Shown: piece after piece, positions 43,237-55,807 of the stretch
Numbering within the stretch: the first letter of the stretch is position 1
Layout: each line of letters starts with the position of its first letter
Origin: Fusarium oxysporum f. sp. lycopersici 4287
Taxonomy: Eukaryota; Ascomycota; Sordariomycetes; Hypocreales; Nectriaceae
Length of the DNA stretch: 64,000 nucleotides
Direction: 5' to 3'
NCBI RefSeq assembly: GCF_000149955.1
Contig: NC_030994.1
Span: 1,851,071 to 1,915,070, forward strand
Translations under genes and position numbers: made by a program
Notes under the pieces: model-generated
What the model saw: only the letters and a program-made list of their open reading frames with translations
Told to the model about the DNA's origin: nothing
The model's database searches: none

Positions 43237-44385
43237 TTACTGTCCTCCAACATGAACAGTCAAGACCTTTGGTCTCCCATCATTCAAGAATCCGCTCTGA
43301 TCAACTCCCCCAAATGCACCAACATCATCATACGGAAACGCATACCCCTTCCCCTCGAGCGTAACCTCATGACAGATTCTAGAGTAGTGATTTGTCTTTC
43401 CCTCTCCTTTGCAGTAATACTCTTCAACCTTCTCCCCCTCGGGCTGTTGGGAGTTGCCCGATAACGTCGTCCGGTTGAGCGCCGCCGCAATCCGGGCTCC
43501 GACGTTGAGCTGTGCCGGCGTCACATCCGGGCCGCCCGCAAACGGTCCCGTGCTGCAAGACACAATGTCCCGCGTAGATGGCTTCTCAAAGTGGAAGCTA
43601 AGTTTGTCCCTTCCAACGTCTTTGAACACTAGTTTGGCATCGTGGACGCGGCCCTTAACATCGCCCCATTCTGCCTGCGTGTTGATTTCGATGTCTTCCT
43701 TCTCGTAGCGCTTCCACGCCGCGTCAACCTCTGGCGCAAAGTAATTCTCCAGCAAGCCTGGATGTAACTCTGCACCGGCGTTTGGACTTAATGCTCGGAG
43801 GTTGGAGCCAGACTTGGACTTGACCACAAGCTTCTCCCAGCCTGCGCCGTCCTTCTCGCCCTGACGCTTCAAGCCCTCGCAGACCTGATCAAGCCCATCC
43901 TTGGGCATGCCCGGAACACGCATGACTTGGCCTGCCTCATTCTCAAGCTCCAGACCGATCGGAATGCTTACGAAGTCAACATATGACACGTTAACGTATA
44001 GTTGATCGTTGTTGTAGGTGAACTCGCAGAATCCCCAATCAGCGTCAAAGTTGGGATCGGTTGGATTCGTCACAGACGGTTCAACCACAGCTGGTCCTGG
44101 GTTGATAAGAAATGTGAGTGGCTTGTCTTTGCAGAACCAGATTCGCCCTCCAAAGATATGCGGTATCCGCACTTTCTTTTGAGCTCCTGGTCCTCCGACG
44201 GGAATGGCGATATCTGCACCGACGGGCTGTAATATCTCAGACGGCGACTTTGGCCGATGAACCGTCTCTCCATCTGCGAGAAGAATCAAAACGCCCTGTT
44301 CATCTCGACCTGTGACGTGCGCAAAGAGCGACTTGGAGTCTGTATGATTGGTGAGGATAATGTCTAGGAAAGGTTCTGTAGGCAT
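43237..44385 (-). CDS. GH64 beta-1,3-glucanase (thaumatin-like fold), no signal peptide
   Basis: Single exon, 382 aa, from the ATG at 44385 (MPTEPFLDIILTNHTDSKSL); the open frame extends further upstream but without an ATG. GH64 signature regions are visible: HIFGGRIWFCKD, DADWGFCEFTYNNDQLYVNV, YVDFVSIPIGLELE, DIVSCSTGPFAGGP and FPYDDVGAFGGVDQSG. GH64 enzymes cleave beta-1,3-glucan and release laminari-oligomers. The start shows no hydrophobic signal sequence, so the protein may be cytosolic, may leave by another route, or may have an unrecognised upstream exon. It lies 450 bp downstream of the GH16 gene on the same strand. Confidence 0.87.
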   Translation of the reverse strand: MPTEPFLDIILTNHTDSKSLFAHVTGRDEQGVLILLADGETVHRPKSPSEILQPVGADIAIPVGGPGAQKKVRIPHIFGGRIWFCKDKPLTFLINPGPAVVEPSVTNPTDPNFDADWGFCEFTYNNDQLYVNVSYVDFVSIPIGLELENEAGQVMRVPGMPKDGLDQVCEGLKRQGEKDGAGWEKLVVKSKSGSNLRALSPNAGAELHPGLLENYFAPEVDAAWKRYEKEDIEINTQAEWGDVKGRVHDAKLVFKDVGRDKLSFHFEKPSTRDIVSCSTGPFAGGPDVTPAQLNVGARIAAALNRTTLSGNSQQPEGEKVEEYYCKGEGKTNHYSRICHEVTLEGKGYAFPYDDVGAFGGVDQSGFLNDGRPKVLTVHVGGQ

Positions 44386-44835
44386 ATTTGCAAAGTGTTG
44401 CTCACTACCAGGATAATATGATGATTGAGGTAGTGAAAGGTATCGTGGATATGATAGCAGGTTGACCAATTTTATTGAAGAAAAGATCTATTACTTATAA
44501 AATGTATCTATAACCCCTCACCTTACAAAGCTGCCTCTGCCTTGATTTAGGCCCAGTTTTGTTGGTTTCTTGGCCAAGGTAAAGTTGAGACAATGCTTAA
44601 GGTAAGGGAGAGAAGATTTGAAGCTCTGATTCGACTACGTCAGCACTCACTGATTCCAGGTTTCCGAACAACCAACATCTCGATAGTGCAAATAGAAGGG
44701 TTTTTTCAATTGAATAGAATAGTACATGCTTTGAATGCTTCAAATTCTCTTGTCTGCGCCATAAACCATAACGAAACATTGATTCCAATCACAGCTCCAA
44801 GCCCTCAAACTCGTAGCAGATAATCAAGTACCCAT
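44386..44835. other. spacer between the two glucanase genes
   Basis: 450 bp containing the GH64 promoter and the GH16 3' end; no gene. Confidence 0.6.
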
Positions 44836-45919
44836 TCACACTACTAAGAAAACATGGCTCAACTGCAGAAAGGGCATTATCAGGCCAACAATCAAGACGC
44901 AGATAAAGTTTCCTTGCGCGACTCTCCTTGTGCTAGCAACTGCATTATCGATTTCATCATTATCCGAATCATATACCGCACACCCGGAAGTTTCCTCTGA
45001 TGATTTGTGACATTGTTGCACCAGTTGCGACTGGCGCTCACTGTTTGATGAGTTGAAGTAAGCTTTGACAAAACTGACAGTGACTGTGGCATCCTCTTTT
45101 GGAGGCCCCCCTGACCATAACGGATTGCCGTTACTCCAATGCTGAAGAATCAAATGGCCTCCAGAAGAAGGCATGTCGCCTCCTTTCATGCGGGCGAGTA
45201 GTTTGCCGTCAGCGTAGAATAGGACCTGTCCTGGAAGATAGTCAAAGCGATACTCGTGAAAGGCATCTGTCGGGTCGAAATCTAGCCTGACTCGTTTGAA
45301 ACTGCCAGTTTTGCTGGCATCATAGCCAGCCTCCAAGGATTTCTTGGACTGAACAACCAGATTGATAGGGTATATACCATTATCGTGATCAAACTCTTGA
45401 GAAAGGAATTCGATATCAATCTCCTGGGTATCGTTAAAATACTGTTCATTGGTCAGTTTCACTCATCGCTCTTGACATCAGATTACTCGCCCAGAAGAAA
45501 GCGGCACAGGTGCCCTTGACGTCCGTCAGTTTCATTCCTGCTCGGAATGACCCCCAGTGAAGGTCAAGTCTCGCTGTATCGACTTCGCTCGACGGGATCG
45601 CATCGTCTTTGTTGACTACACTTCTTACACGTAGCTCAAGCCCAGAATCATCCCCAGACTTTGTTCCACGAGTGTTGACATTGGTGGGCAGGAATGCTTT
45701 GCTGAAGTTGCCCCTACCATCTGCTGCCGATACTGTAAAGTTTTGAGCTACCCAATCGTGCCCTTCAGAGATCTTGTGTAGCTGGCTGAACTTGGTCTCC
45801 AGCCGATCAGTGAACACTATTGGGCTATCGCCTTGGGGATTTTTGATCGAGTAACCGCATTCGCATGCTCCAGAAACCAGACGGACAGTCACAAGAAGAT
45901 GTGTAAGAGAGAAGATCAT
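44836..45919 (-). CDS. GH16 endo-beta-glucanase, membrane- or GPI-linked, with GC-AG intron
   Basis: Two exons, 45919-45491 and 45441-44836, 344 aa. A signal peptide is clear (MIFSLTHLLVTVRLVSGACE). The GH16 catalytic segment reads TCAAFFWYFNDTQEIDIEFL; E150 is the expected nucleophile and E154 the acid/base. HEYRFDYLPGQVLFYADGKL and GGHLILQHWSNGNPLWSGGP are further conserved strands. The last 25 residues are hydrophobic (GNFICVLIVGLIMPFLQLSH), suggesting a GPI signal or membrane anchor. The junction between TTC TGG and TAT TTT requires an intron 45490-45442 (49 bp) that begins with GC, not GT, and ends in ACAG; a GT donor in the right phase is absent. Role in cell-wall or plant beta-glucan breakdown is inferred. 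Confidence 0.86.
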
Positions 45920-47352
45920 GATGGAAATAGAAGTGATTAGGTCTTCTTAACAGAATTGACTCTCTTGGTTGTGACGAGCGTATTTCAACATTGACACTGA
46001 GTTGTAAGTCTCAAGTTGAGATCGCAGGTTCACGTTCATATACTTGAACTGTACAACCCCAAATAATTCATCGGAGGTGCCTGCTTTAGAGCATAGATGG
46101 TTCATGGGAGGACCTTCTCCAAAGGCCCGAGGGAAACTTCCATGGGCAGGGTAGGTAGGTAGGTACCTATGCATGCATGCATGCGTGTGAGAAAGAGCAT
46201 GCCATACCTATTAAATATGGTGTTTTATTGTTGGAGGTAATGACTTACCCAAGGTATGTTTGAGGGCATGAGAGGCCATTTCTTTGTTGATGATGATGCC
46301 GCCTTTGGTCTGCCTACGACTCCCGTACAATTCTCTTTAGCAACGGGAGCTGATCACTTTCAACATGTCAGACTTAATAAAGAACAAGAAATGATGTTTT
46401 GACAGGTGCTGATTATTCAAAGCAAACACTATTCATCTATACACGAGTATGGGCCAGCCTCCTCTTGACGGTATGCGACGCTGCGTCGTGGGCCCAAAAA
46501 CGGGTTCCCAGGACATGCCAGATCATGTTATTGCCGTCATATGGCCGCAAAAGAAACAATCTGTATATCGAACAAGGTATCTGAAAACCAAACTGAACAA
46601 TTCGACAAAAAATAAGTGAAAAGTAAATAGGAGAAGAATCGAACAAGAAGCGAAGCAGAGCAATGCCATACCATGCGAAGCGGACCAAGACGGAACCGAG
46701 CGTTGAAAACTGCCTGTAAAGCGGCAGAAAGAAATACGCAAAAATATTATAAGGCGAAAACAATAAAGGTGCCATAGCATATAGAACAGGGGAAGTAGAA
46801 GGCGACACCAGCCATCTTGGACCTGCCAACTGTCCTGCCATCGCAGTCATTAGCCTGCGCTGTCACTACGCAAATGATCCAGTTCCCTCTGTCCGGGGCA
46901 CAAGCCCAATGCGAAAACCGTTTCCCGATCCCCTTCCTTGACCCCAATTAATGCCGTTTGACCCTTTGTAACCATGCAACAAGGAGAGAGACGTAAAAAA
47001 GAAACAACAAGGCATCTGACGTGTCCAACAATAATAACAACAGACTTGCAATGATAAAACTGCAGTAGACTGGACATTGCGATTACCCGCCCTGTCTCGG
47101 GTATCGCCAAGGAGATAATGAAATGACAACCATAAGGAGACTGCGAAAACAAATTCATAGGAGACGGGACGAGTCCAACTCCCTCCCGAGCCCTTCGCGC
47201 CGGAGCCGACAAAGTCAGAGAGGAATGAATTAACCCACAACCAAAACCAAACATAATCAAGCAGAGAGGTATATGCCTAGGAGAAAAGGAAAGCCCGAAC
47301 CGGCCCGAGGGCAAACAAAGGAAAAAGTCATTTCAGTCATGGCTAATTAGTT
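45920..47352. other. intergenic region, GH16 promoter and 3' flank of C2H2 factor
   Basis: 1.4 kb between minus-strand genes. Contains two tetranucleotide microsatellites 230-270 bp upstream of the GH16 start. The open frames at 46437-46850 and 46850-47314 overlap the presumed 3' UTR and lack protein-family features. Confidence 0.5.
46150..46184. repeat. (GGTA)4 and (ATGC)4 microsatellites
   Basis: Four copies of GGTA at 46150-46165 and four of ATGC at 46169-46184, almost adjacent, upstream of the GH16 gene. Confidence 0.9.
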
Positions 47353-49915
47353 TTAGTACACGCTATCCTCATCAGCCCCCTGCGAGATCATCGAGGGAGT
47401 CGAGACATTTGAGGATGCTTCAGGATCATCGACGTAGCCGACAAGGGCCTGAGAATGCAATTTGAAGGCGTCGCCCATAAGTCGTGTCATACTGTGTGCT
47501 GTGTTAGCAATGTAATTCTGAGAGATGTTTGCACCGTTGATACATACCCCCAGACAACAACTTCATCGAGTATCGAGCCCCAGAGTCGTGCGACAACTGC
47601 GCTCAGCTGAGACATGTAGTTCTCATCAATTTCCTTCACAAGAAGCTGTCGAACCTTGTTGTACATGGCCATCTCTTCCTGAGTCGCAGGCTCCTCGTCA
47701 TGTTCCAGACGATACAACCACAGCGATAGAATGATCATGAGATCCATTCCGCAGAGCGCATGCTCCACGCTCCAGTTGGTAGGCGATACACGGGCAATCC
47801 ATCTGACTCCTTGAGAGACAACAGTCTCTAGGCAGTTGTAGCATTCCTCAATAACCTTGATCATCTCACTCGAGCGCTTCACGCGATCCCGGGAATGCGT
47901 CATCGCAGCAGCAACCTCATAGGACTCATGGTAGCGAAGCGCTTCCTGGACCGCCTTGAGGTCAACTTCCAGGCGGGCACGAGCATTACGGTACATGGCT
48001 TTCGCGTTGAAGATCAAAGGATGACCTTTGTGGGGAGCACTGATCGGTACAGGAAAGGCCTCGGCCTCACACATATCGACGGACTTCTCCCATGTTTCTA
48101 GCGCCAGCCGCAACTTGTACTCTGTTACCACGTCTTGCAGTGCTTCAGGACTGCGCTTGTGATACCAGACCTCGAGAAACAAAGCGTTGATCATGACGCG
48201 GGTGCCGAATGTGCTGTATCGAAGCGTCTCGCCCTGAAAAAGGTTGTCGTGAGCCTCCATAAAGGTCACGGTAGTGGAAGCTGCCAGATGTTCTTGCCAT
48301 GCGGCCTCGTCTGGTACCTGCAAGTTCCATAGTGTTTCGGTGGAAGGAAGCTGTAAATCTTCAAACTCGCTAAAACTGATGGCCGGTGTGTGGTTGTATG
48401 TAAGTGTCAAAAGACCAAAGAAGATGTAGACAGCGTAATATGTACGACGGCAGCCCTCGTCTTCTACCCACTCGGCACGAGTGGGCTTTGCACCTGACCG
48501 AGCTTCTTGGCGAAGCTTCAGCTCGTACCTGTTACCAGCAACCATGTTGGCGAGCAGACTCTTGATTGAGCAGGTCCACTCCAGGCCCTTAGGGTCACCA
48601 CTCCAGCTAGCAAAGATCATGTTGAGGAGGTTGCTCTGCATGGTCCACAGGGGACACTTTCGGGAGCTGAAATTCTCCTTACTTTGTAGGAACTGGTTAA
48701 CCAGAACCTTGGAGCCAATGTGGAGCATGTATGCTTGTTCTTGGTCGAAAGCATAGAGAGCGCCAATGCTGAGAACTGCTAACAAAAGCTGGGGTGAGAC
48801 CTTGGTGGGATGGAATGAAGCAGGATGCAAGAAAGGCAAATGGTGATGGAATAGACCGAAGTATGTTGAAAGGTATCGATTCAAGGAACCTAGGCCTGGC
48901 AGGCGGAAACCCTCGGGGATGGCATGCTCGCTGTCGGCACTGCGAATGTTGTCAAGGATAGCGTTGCGCTCATCATCCCCCATCACTTCAGGGGCCTTGT
49001 ATCCAGGCTTGGATGACTCTGACGACCATGGAGATGGTGGCGCAGCGGCAGAATTGGGCAATGAGTTGATCATGGACTGTAGAGCCGGTACCAGGCCATT
49101 ACAGTTCTGTCCGCTAATAGGGGGGAGCTGATTTGAATTAGCTTGCAGGGTCGTTCCGCTGGCGAAAGAAGGTTGAGACTCGAATGACCCGGATGCACTG
49201 GACGTTATCGAATGGGCTTTGGGCTCGGCGACTGATTGAGACATGAAGCCATCCCACTGAACCTGAGGTAATGCGATGGCGCCGGAAGGGTAGGTCACAG
49301 TAGACTCCATAGCAGAAGCGTTGTGGGGTGAATAAGCCATCGATGGACTGTCCTCGTACGAATGGTCTTCGCGCATAGCGGCGGTGGCCTTGTGATGCAG
49401 ATCGGCTACAAGCATGGCAGCAGTCTCAACGTCAAAGATGCCATCAGCACCAGATTCCATTTGCTCCAGGGTTGAAGTATCAATAGCGATAGATGATTTT
49501 GAAGGGGCACCGACAGCGCGAGTCTTGGGACCGGCCCGGCGTTTGCCATCGCTGTGAAGAGGTACGCCGCCGTCCTTGGCATGGACGGTACGGTCATGTC
49601 TCAGAAGAAGGTCACGGCGGACAAAAGTACTCCTACACTTCATGCACTTGAAAGGACGCTCCTTGGTATCTGCGAACGAATTAGTCTATGGCCAGGCGAA
49701 GAGGGGTCGCGGGGTGAAAAGTTGGCATGAGGGCTTGAGGTCTGACTGGTGGTACACGTACGTGATCGTTCATGGCGACTTCGGTGTTCGCTCCTGCTGA
49801 AGGCCCTGTTGCAGAACTGGCACTTGTATTTACGTTCGGGTGCCAGCGAGGCCTTTCGCGAAGACGCTGTCGAGGCCGCAGGGGGCGGGAGGACTGCTAC
49901 GTTTGCACCGGGCAT
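47353..49915 (-). CDS. C2H2 zinc-finger transcription factor with fungal-specific domain (AmdX/Klf1-like)
   Basis: Three exons: 49915-49762, 49669-47548, 47491-47353, 804 aa. Two C2H2 fingers span the first intron: CQFCNRAFSRSEHRSRHERS (from residue 32) then HTKERPFKCMKCRSTFVRRD (second finger from residue 60). A long disordered Ser/Pro region follows, then the fungal_trans domain (YLSTYFGLFHHHLPFLHPAS, LLLAVLSIGALYAFDQEQAY, CRRTYYAVYIFFGLLTLTYN). The second intron restores VWGMTRLMGDAF and the end DEDSVY. The architecture resembles AmdX, Adr1 and Klf1-type regulators of carbon/nitrogen use or quiescence; the precise orthologue is uncertain. Start chosen because an in-frame TAG lies a short way upstream. 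Confidence 0.88.
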
Positions 49916-50054
49916 CTCGACGTAGTCAAGTCGCGATTCCTAGATTTGGGAGGCGACTAAGGACGACGGCAAGTTTGCGATCGGAAATCGGACAATTCGG
50001 CTGGGCCCGACAGCACGATGGTTGAATATCGTCTGATTCGTAGGATATTTGTGA

Positions 50055-50072
50055 CTCTCGCTCTCGCTCTCG
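50055..50072. repeat. (CTCTCG)3 short tandem repeat
   Basis: Three perfect copies of CTCTCG about 140 bp upstream of the C2H2 factor start, probably in its leader. Confidence 0.85.
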
Positions 50073-50634
50073 ACTGCTAGCTCTTCGCTTGCGCGCGCTC
50101 CCGTGGGGTTTAAAGGGTGAAAGCGGTGATCTTGAACGTAATGATGGTCATTGGATATGATTGATCGATGGTCATGGAAAGGCTGAGTTTATTGATATTG
50201 GTTGAGGAATGAAGGCTTTGGATGGCCTCTTGAAAAATATGAACCGGTCGTGATGAGACGGGCGAAGTGTTGCGAGTTGGTTGCGGGTGAGTCGAGCTGG
50301 TGATGGAGGGGAATTGGAAGAAGAAGGGAATAAAAGCGAGGGGAGCAGACGTAGAAGACTTAGAGGGGCGGACGGGAGAGAGGGGGGAGAAATCCGGAGG
50401 GGAGAGTGACCCGGGAGTTGGGGGGGCACTTATTTTCTGGGTGGGGAGGGAAGGAGGGGAACATCCATGGAAAACCAAGAAGAGGGAATGAGAACAGAAG
50501 AGACGACAGGAGGGAGAGATGGAAGGAGCGAGGGAGGGAGAGGGGTGGCTGAGAAGTTACTGGCTAAGGCTGGGCTGATTGAGCGAGTGAGTGATGAGAG
50601 CGACTGGGCTCTAAATGAGCACTCGTGCCAGCGA

Positions 50635-50669
50635 AGCACAGCATAGCATAGCACAGCACAGTACAGCAC
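50635..50669. repeat. degenerate AGCAC/AGCAT pentamer array
   Basis: Seven tandem pentamers: AGCAC, AGCAT, AGCAT, AGCAC, AGCAC, AGTAC, AGCAC. Similar short pieces recur near 50697 and 55524. Confidence 0.85.
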
Positions 50670-53600
50670 AAAAAGCATGGACAAACTAAGGCCGATAGCA
50701 CAGCACAGAGAGGTGCATGGAGTGTCTGTCGACCTTCCTTGGCGGGCAATCGTGGGCGTGGACGTGCTAGGTACCTTGGTCTTAGCGACTGAAAGAACCA
50801 ATGCAGCACTATGCAGCAGCAGCTTCCAGCGTTCGGTCAGTAATGCTAGGCTCGTTAGCCCCCATCGCACCCCTGTGAGTCCAGGCATCTGCCTCTGAGC
50901 ACCTCGTACCGAACATGACCGGAGACCAGACCAGGTGAGCACAAACCTGACCTTACCGAACCAAGCTCCACTGATACAATAGCGGGGCCCAATTCGGTGG
51001 AGGGGCGACGAGGGGCAGTTCAGCCATTTGTTTTTGCCCCTAAACTACTTGTGGATGAACAAGAAGCAAGCAACTCAGCTTTGGACAAGGCGAGCGAGCA
51101 CCGACAATGAAAATTCTGTCAGGAGAACCTAGCAGCCAACGCCATCCGTCAATTAAAAAGCAGCACAGACAAGGCAGAGAGACAGACAGGACTGGATTGT
51201 TGGACCAGGCACTATTTACACTACGGCCGGCACGCAAAGTTACGATAATCGGCACGGAGCAATCAAAGCTAATCAAGGACGGAGTAAACCCATCAAGACT
51301 TGAGAGCACGAGATCGTCAAGGTACACTGTCACTTTGACAGAGATGCAAATATACTTGCATAAACTCGTCACTTGGTGCACTCTTTTCCCTGGGTTCCTG
51401 CAGAGGTGCAAGCCTTGGCTTCGCCAAACCTTCTCTCTTCTCGCCAACGATTCATTATATCAGCCTGAGTGGACACATCCACATGGAAACGATAGCGGAC
51501 GTTTAATGGAGACACCCACAACGGGGAAGTATTTTTGCTCTCTCATGCATACCCTAACGCAGAGTCAGAGACACGATTCCGTTTACTGAACCGTCGGTCA
51601 AGAACGATATATCGTATACTTGACGGTAATAGAGTCGGTGACGGATACAAAAAGTCGGAGTCAATGTCGGTGTCGAGATACCTTGCTGAACAGACAGGGA
51701 ACGGCTATCCACTCACTCCGTAATCCGTCCTGTCCGCCTCGAAGAATGGCGGTACAAGGTCACTGGCCCACTATCACATTATCCACGGGACAAGGGGAAC
51801 CGGGGGGCTTGTCAAAGACACACAGGAGACAGGGGAATGAGGCCGGAGAATGGAAGCCAATAGGAGCAGGGATTCAACTGTCTAAGCAAGCAGCGCAATC
51901 GATGATATGGTACCGTAAGGAACGAAAAACGAGGCACGAGACACGCATTATCGTTGGCCACCCAGGATGACACAGCAACAGGCGAGTCTAAAGATGGGAA
52001 GGCCATTTCTCAGCCGCCTCGCATTGGCCAAGCAGCCAAAACAGTCAGATCTTGGAAACGTGATCGCAAAAATCATGAAATCATCCAGACCAGGCCGGAG
52101 GGATCAGGCGGGGAAGCTGAGGGAGCTCCATCACCACCAAAAATCACCAGCAGCCTCTACAGGACCTGCCTCGGAGCCTGGAGGTCCGCCTCGTTCTAAC
52201 TTCTGTGTACTTTACGGCCATTTCGTCCCAGCACTGTCTTCGACTTCAACCAACGCGATTCAGGCGTAGCGTCATAGCACCACGGCCTGTCAGAGAGGAT
52301 CCCGTTCCCAGCACAGCGGCGCAAAGCCTGGGATCACAGTCGTCGCGGGCACGCCTTGCATCCCGCGCCCCACTTGCTGTAAAGCTCCCTGGTCAAGCGC
52401 GTTAAATCCTAGCGGGAGACGGTCTACACGGGGAAGTTGATGAGACTTTCCTGTCGGATTCGTGTCAATTACCCCTGTATCAGAACGCTTGGCCTAGCTT
52501 GATATGCACTGTACGCACCTGCGCGTCTGACAGCTACTTGCACATAGTGTCAAATATTACATCGACACGGCTCGCTGCTTAAACCACGACTCTGGAACAC
52601 TCTAATCTCTATGGTTAGGAGTGTTTAATTTTATCGACCTTTTTATATCATCAGCTACATATTATCACTGGGCTACTTAACAAGCGACCTCTCATCAGTG
52701 GTGCACGGCTACCAAGGTTTTGATCTATCAAACAGTCCGTGGCATCCATGTTTTTCTCTCGAACATTGCTTCATCCGCCTATTGATTCCACCCATTAACA
52801 GCACCTGCAACACCTCAGTCATGGCCAGGTAGGCTACACCGTTTCTCTCGACTGTCCCAGCATTTGTCTGCGAGGGAGACTTGGTTTGACCACCATCGGC
52901 TGTGCCGTGATTAAGGTTGGAACTGATAAGGGGCTCGTTAATCTGAACAAGTTGGTATGGGCGCATGAAGGCCTATGATAACAAATACCAAATCAAATGC
53001 AGGGAGGCAAACAACATCACAGATATGCGAACGTTCCACAAAAGAGGCAAAACCCATATGTACAACATCATCATTCAATACCTTATTAGAGGTGAATAAT
53101 GAATCTAGTCCGCGAGATCGACAGGAGAAACATGAGCGATCATTGGCAAGTTCGCAGGCGTCACACTTGACACTCATCTTCTACAATCAGCCATGAATGG
53201 CAAGGCAAGAGAAAATCCTTTTTATCTCCTTTCAGCAGCACAGAACATTAAATGATTCATTCTCGTATCTACTACGCCAGGGACAAGCCACAATGCAAAA
53301 CTTGTTACGAGAGGAATGAACATGACGGACAGCTTTGGGGAGTCGCGAGCTAGAAGGGTTCATCTCGCTGTGGAAAGAATGGAAACTTGTGCAATGCGCT
53401 ACTGAGCCCCTCTCAGCTCTCCGGCCTCCTCGGATCTGCAACCTATTTGTCCTGTAATGCTGTTATACCCCGCAACGGTCGGACGGCACTGGCGCCCGAA
53501 CGGATCCAGCAGTTAATAATCCACCAGATGTTGGAAAGGATGGAGGGGAAGTTCATCGCCTGGTGAGGGGTTGTCGTCCGTTTGCAATAACTACCTAGAT

Positions 53601-55807
53601 GGTTGCAATAAGACGTTGACGACCTGGCATACTGCGCTCAGTCTCTAGCCACCCATTCTAGTCTGTATCAACTCAACTCAGGCGGCACGGATCGGGACGA
53701 TACATCATTTGCTTTCAACGGCATTCACATCTTACTTGACTGGCTGTGAAACGCCTGGAACCTTAAAAGATGATGCGTAATTTCCTCTGACCCTTGCGTT
53801 TCCAGAGCAAAAGCTACGAGATCCACGCCAATAGCGGGCGGGTCCGCGGCAGTCTCCCGGTGTAGGGAGCCATGAATTTGGTCAGGCTCCACGTGGTGTC
53901 AAGGCGATGGATGGTGGAGTGCATTTTTGCTCCTACCTGTGTACTTTTTCCCTGGTTCCGTTCGTTTGAATTCACCCTTTGTGGGATTTCTCTGTTGGTG
54001 GCCTGCTAGAGACCCTCCCATCAAACTCAAAGACTAACGGAATGCAACCCCAATATCACACACAGATAACGCAAAACCAGCCACAGCTGCGCAATAGCTT
54101 TGAGGCTGTCAAGAGGATGCACATGATTTTCCAAGCCAGCACCTCCCTCCGCAGATAGCGTTGTGGTGGGATGGAGGGGAAATGATGGACGTGCACATCG
54201 TCGCCGTAGTCATGGAGACGGACTCGCATGGCACCGTCACCATGGGCTAATATTTGAGCCAGACCTCCTGGCTGCGAGTAGGGGACGGAAAATGACCAGT
54301 CAGAGAGGCTGCTAAGTTCGTCTTGAAGTATTTCAAACTCGTCTGAGTAATTTTGTCACTTATTAGAATCCAGGTCTTACGTTTTCTTAACGTCCCCTAG
54401 CCGAAGAACAGGACGACGAAAGTAAGATTGGAGGGCAGGGGACCCAACCAGGTAGACTTGTCTTATCGGTCACTTAGCAGAGAGCGCGTTGTGCGATAGT
54501 AACAACCCGTTAAGGTCATGTTAGTACGGATTCGGTGATGTTATCCGGCCTCCACGAACCGATCTGACCTGATCATTGCTGACTCACTTGTGCGCACGAG
54601 TAAAACAAACAGGAGAGCATCGTTTCTTCGTGTCGATATGCAAGAGGTTGATTGCCGCAAAGCAAACAGAGCCGTCACCTGCAGTCGCTGGCTGGACAAT
54701 GCCTCTTGTTTGCACACTCATCACTTGCATGCTGCATGATATCCGATACTGTCAATTCATTCGTTGGACATTTTAAGTCAAAGGGAACAGGAGAACGAGC
54801 GACCAGCCACTCGCGAGGCCCCTCCCCCTCCTGAATCGTGCGTACCCTGTATCAACCGGTGTTGAGTACCTATGAGAGGTCTGTTAATGGCTCTATTATT
54901 GTACAAGTCGTGTGTCAAAGAACGACCTGTTGCACCTTCCGGTCGGAACGACGAAACGTCAAGAGGTACTGAATTGAAGTTTTCGGCGATCTAACACACA
55001 TGACAGAGAGTCTAAGAGATGAGGCAACAAGAACACCTGTATCTTGATTCTCTGGCAATTTGTCCACTCGAGGATAGGTATCAGCTGGGGGGTTTGAACA
55101 CAGCCAGTCACCTTGCCCACCTAGAGATAGGCTTCTTTAATGGTTGTTGTTTGCCAGCACCATCTCCTCACACTAACTAGGTCGATACGTATTATTGAGG
55201 TGAACTACTATTACGCTTCATCTCGGCGTCTTCTGGCCGCTGCAACCCAGCCGTAACAACAGCCTGAGATGTTGTATGGATGTAGCAAGTAGACCTAGAA
55301 GCCGGCTATGTTGTGTCGGCCCCGTTTCTACTTTTGAATGTCACTGAATTGGAAACCTAATGAGTTGCCAAAAAGGGCTGACGGACGGGACCTGAAGGGT
55401 TTCATTGAGACGTGGTTTTTCCAGTGGAGAAATTCCATCCATTGGTGGAGGGCATGGAAATTCTCAGGTTGCTCTTGTTAGTGTATAGGTAGTGCCCATC
55501 TTGTAAGTTACAGTAGCCAGGTACAGCACAGCACAGTAGATAGGTGCAACTCAACTGCAAGGACGGAGAAATCTACTGTACTCTCCTTCATCGCTCCCAC
55601 ATCAACATTTTTACATTCTTCAATTCCATTCGATCGAGTCGCCAAAAACTCCAAAGCACCCACTCCTTTCTGGTGTACGGGCCTGGCGACCACGAACTTG
55701 TCTATTGCGGCTGTCCGAGAGGTTATTGATACTGGGCCCCCCTATATCCCGTCCCTTATTCATTGCCAAATCCAATAGCCAGGCCGCCATCTTTGACTGT
55801 CACTTTT

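Noticed and set aside
46437..47314. Minus-strand open frames of 137 and 154 codons downstream of the C2H2 factor
   Set aside because: Lie in the presumed 3' UTR, have no domain features and no sensible splice extension.
50110..50942. Pro/Ser-rich minus-strand open frames of 122 and 170 codons
   Set aside because: They are translations of the pyrimidine-rich leader tract; low-complexity without conserved residues.
51107..51589. 160-codon + strand open frame in the 6.4-kb intergenic region
   Set aside because: No ATG-context, splice or family support; composition looks random.
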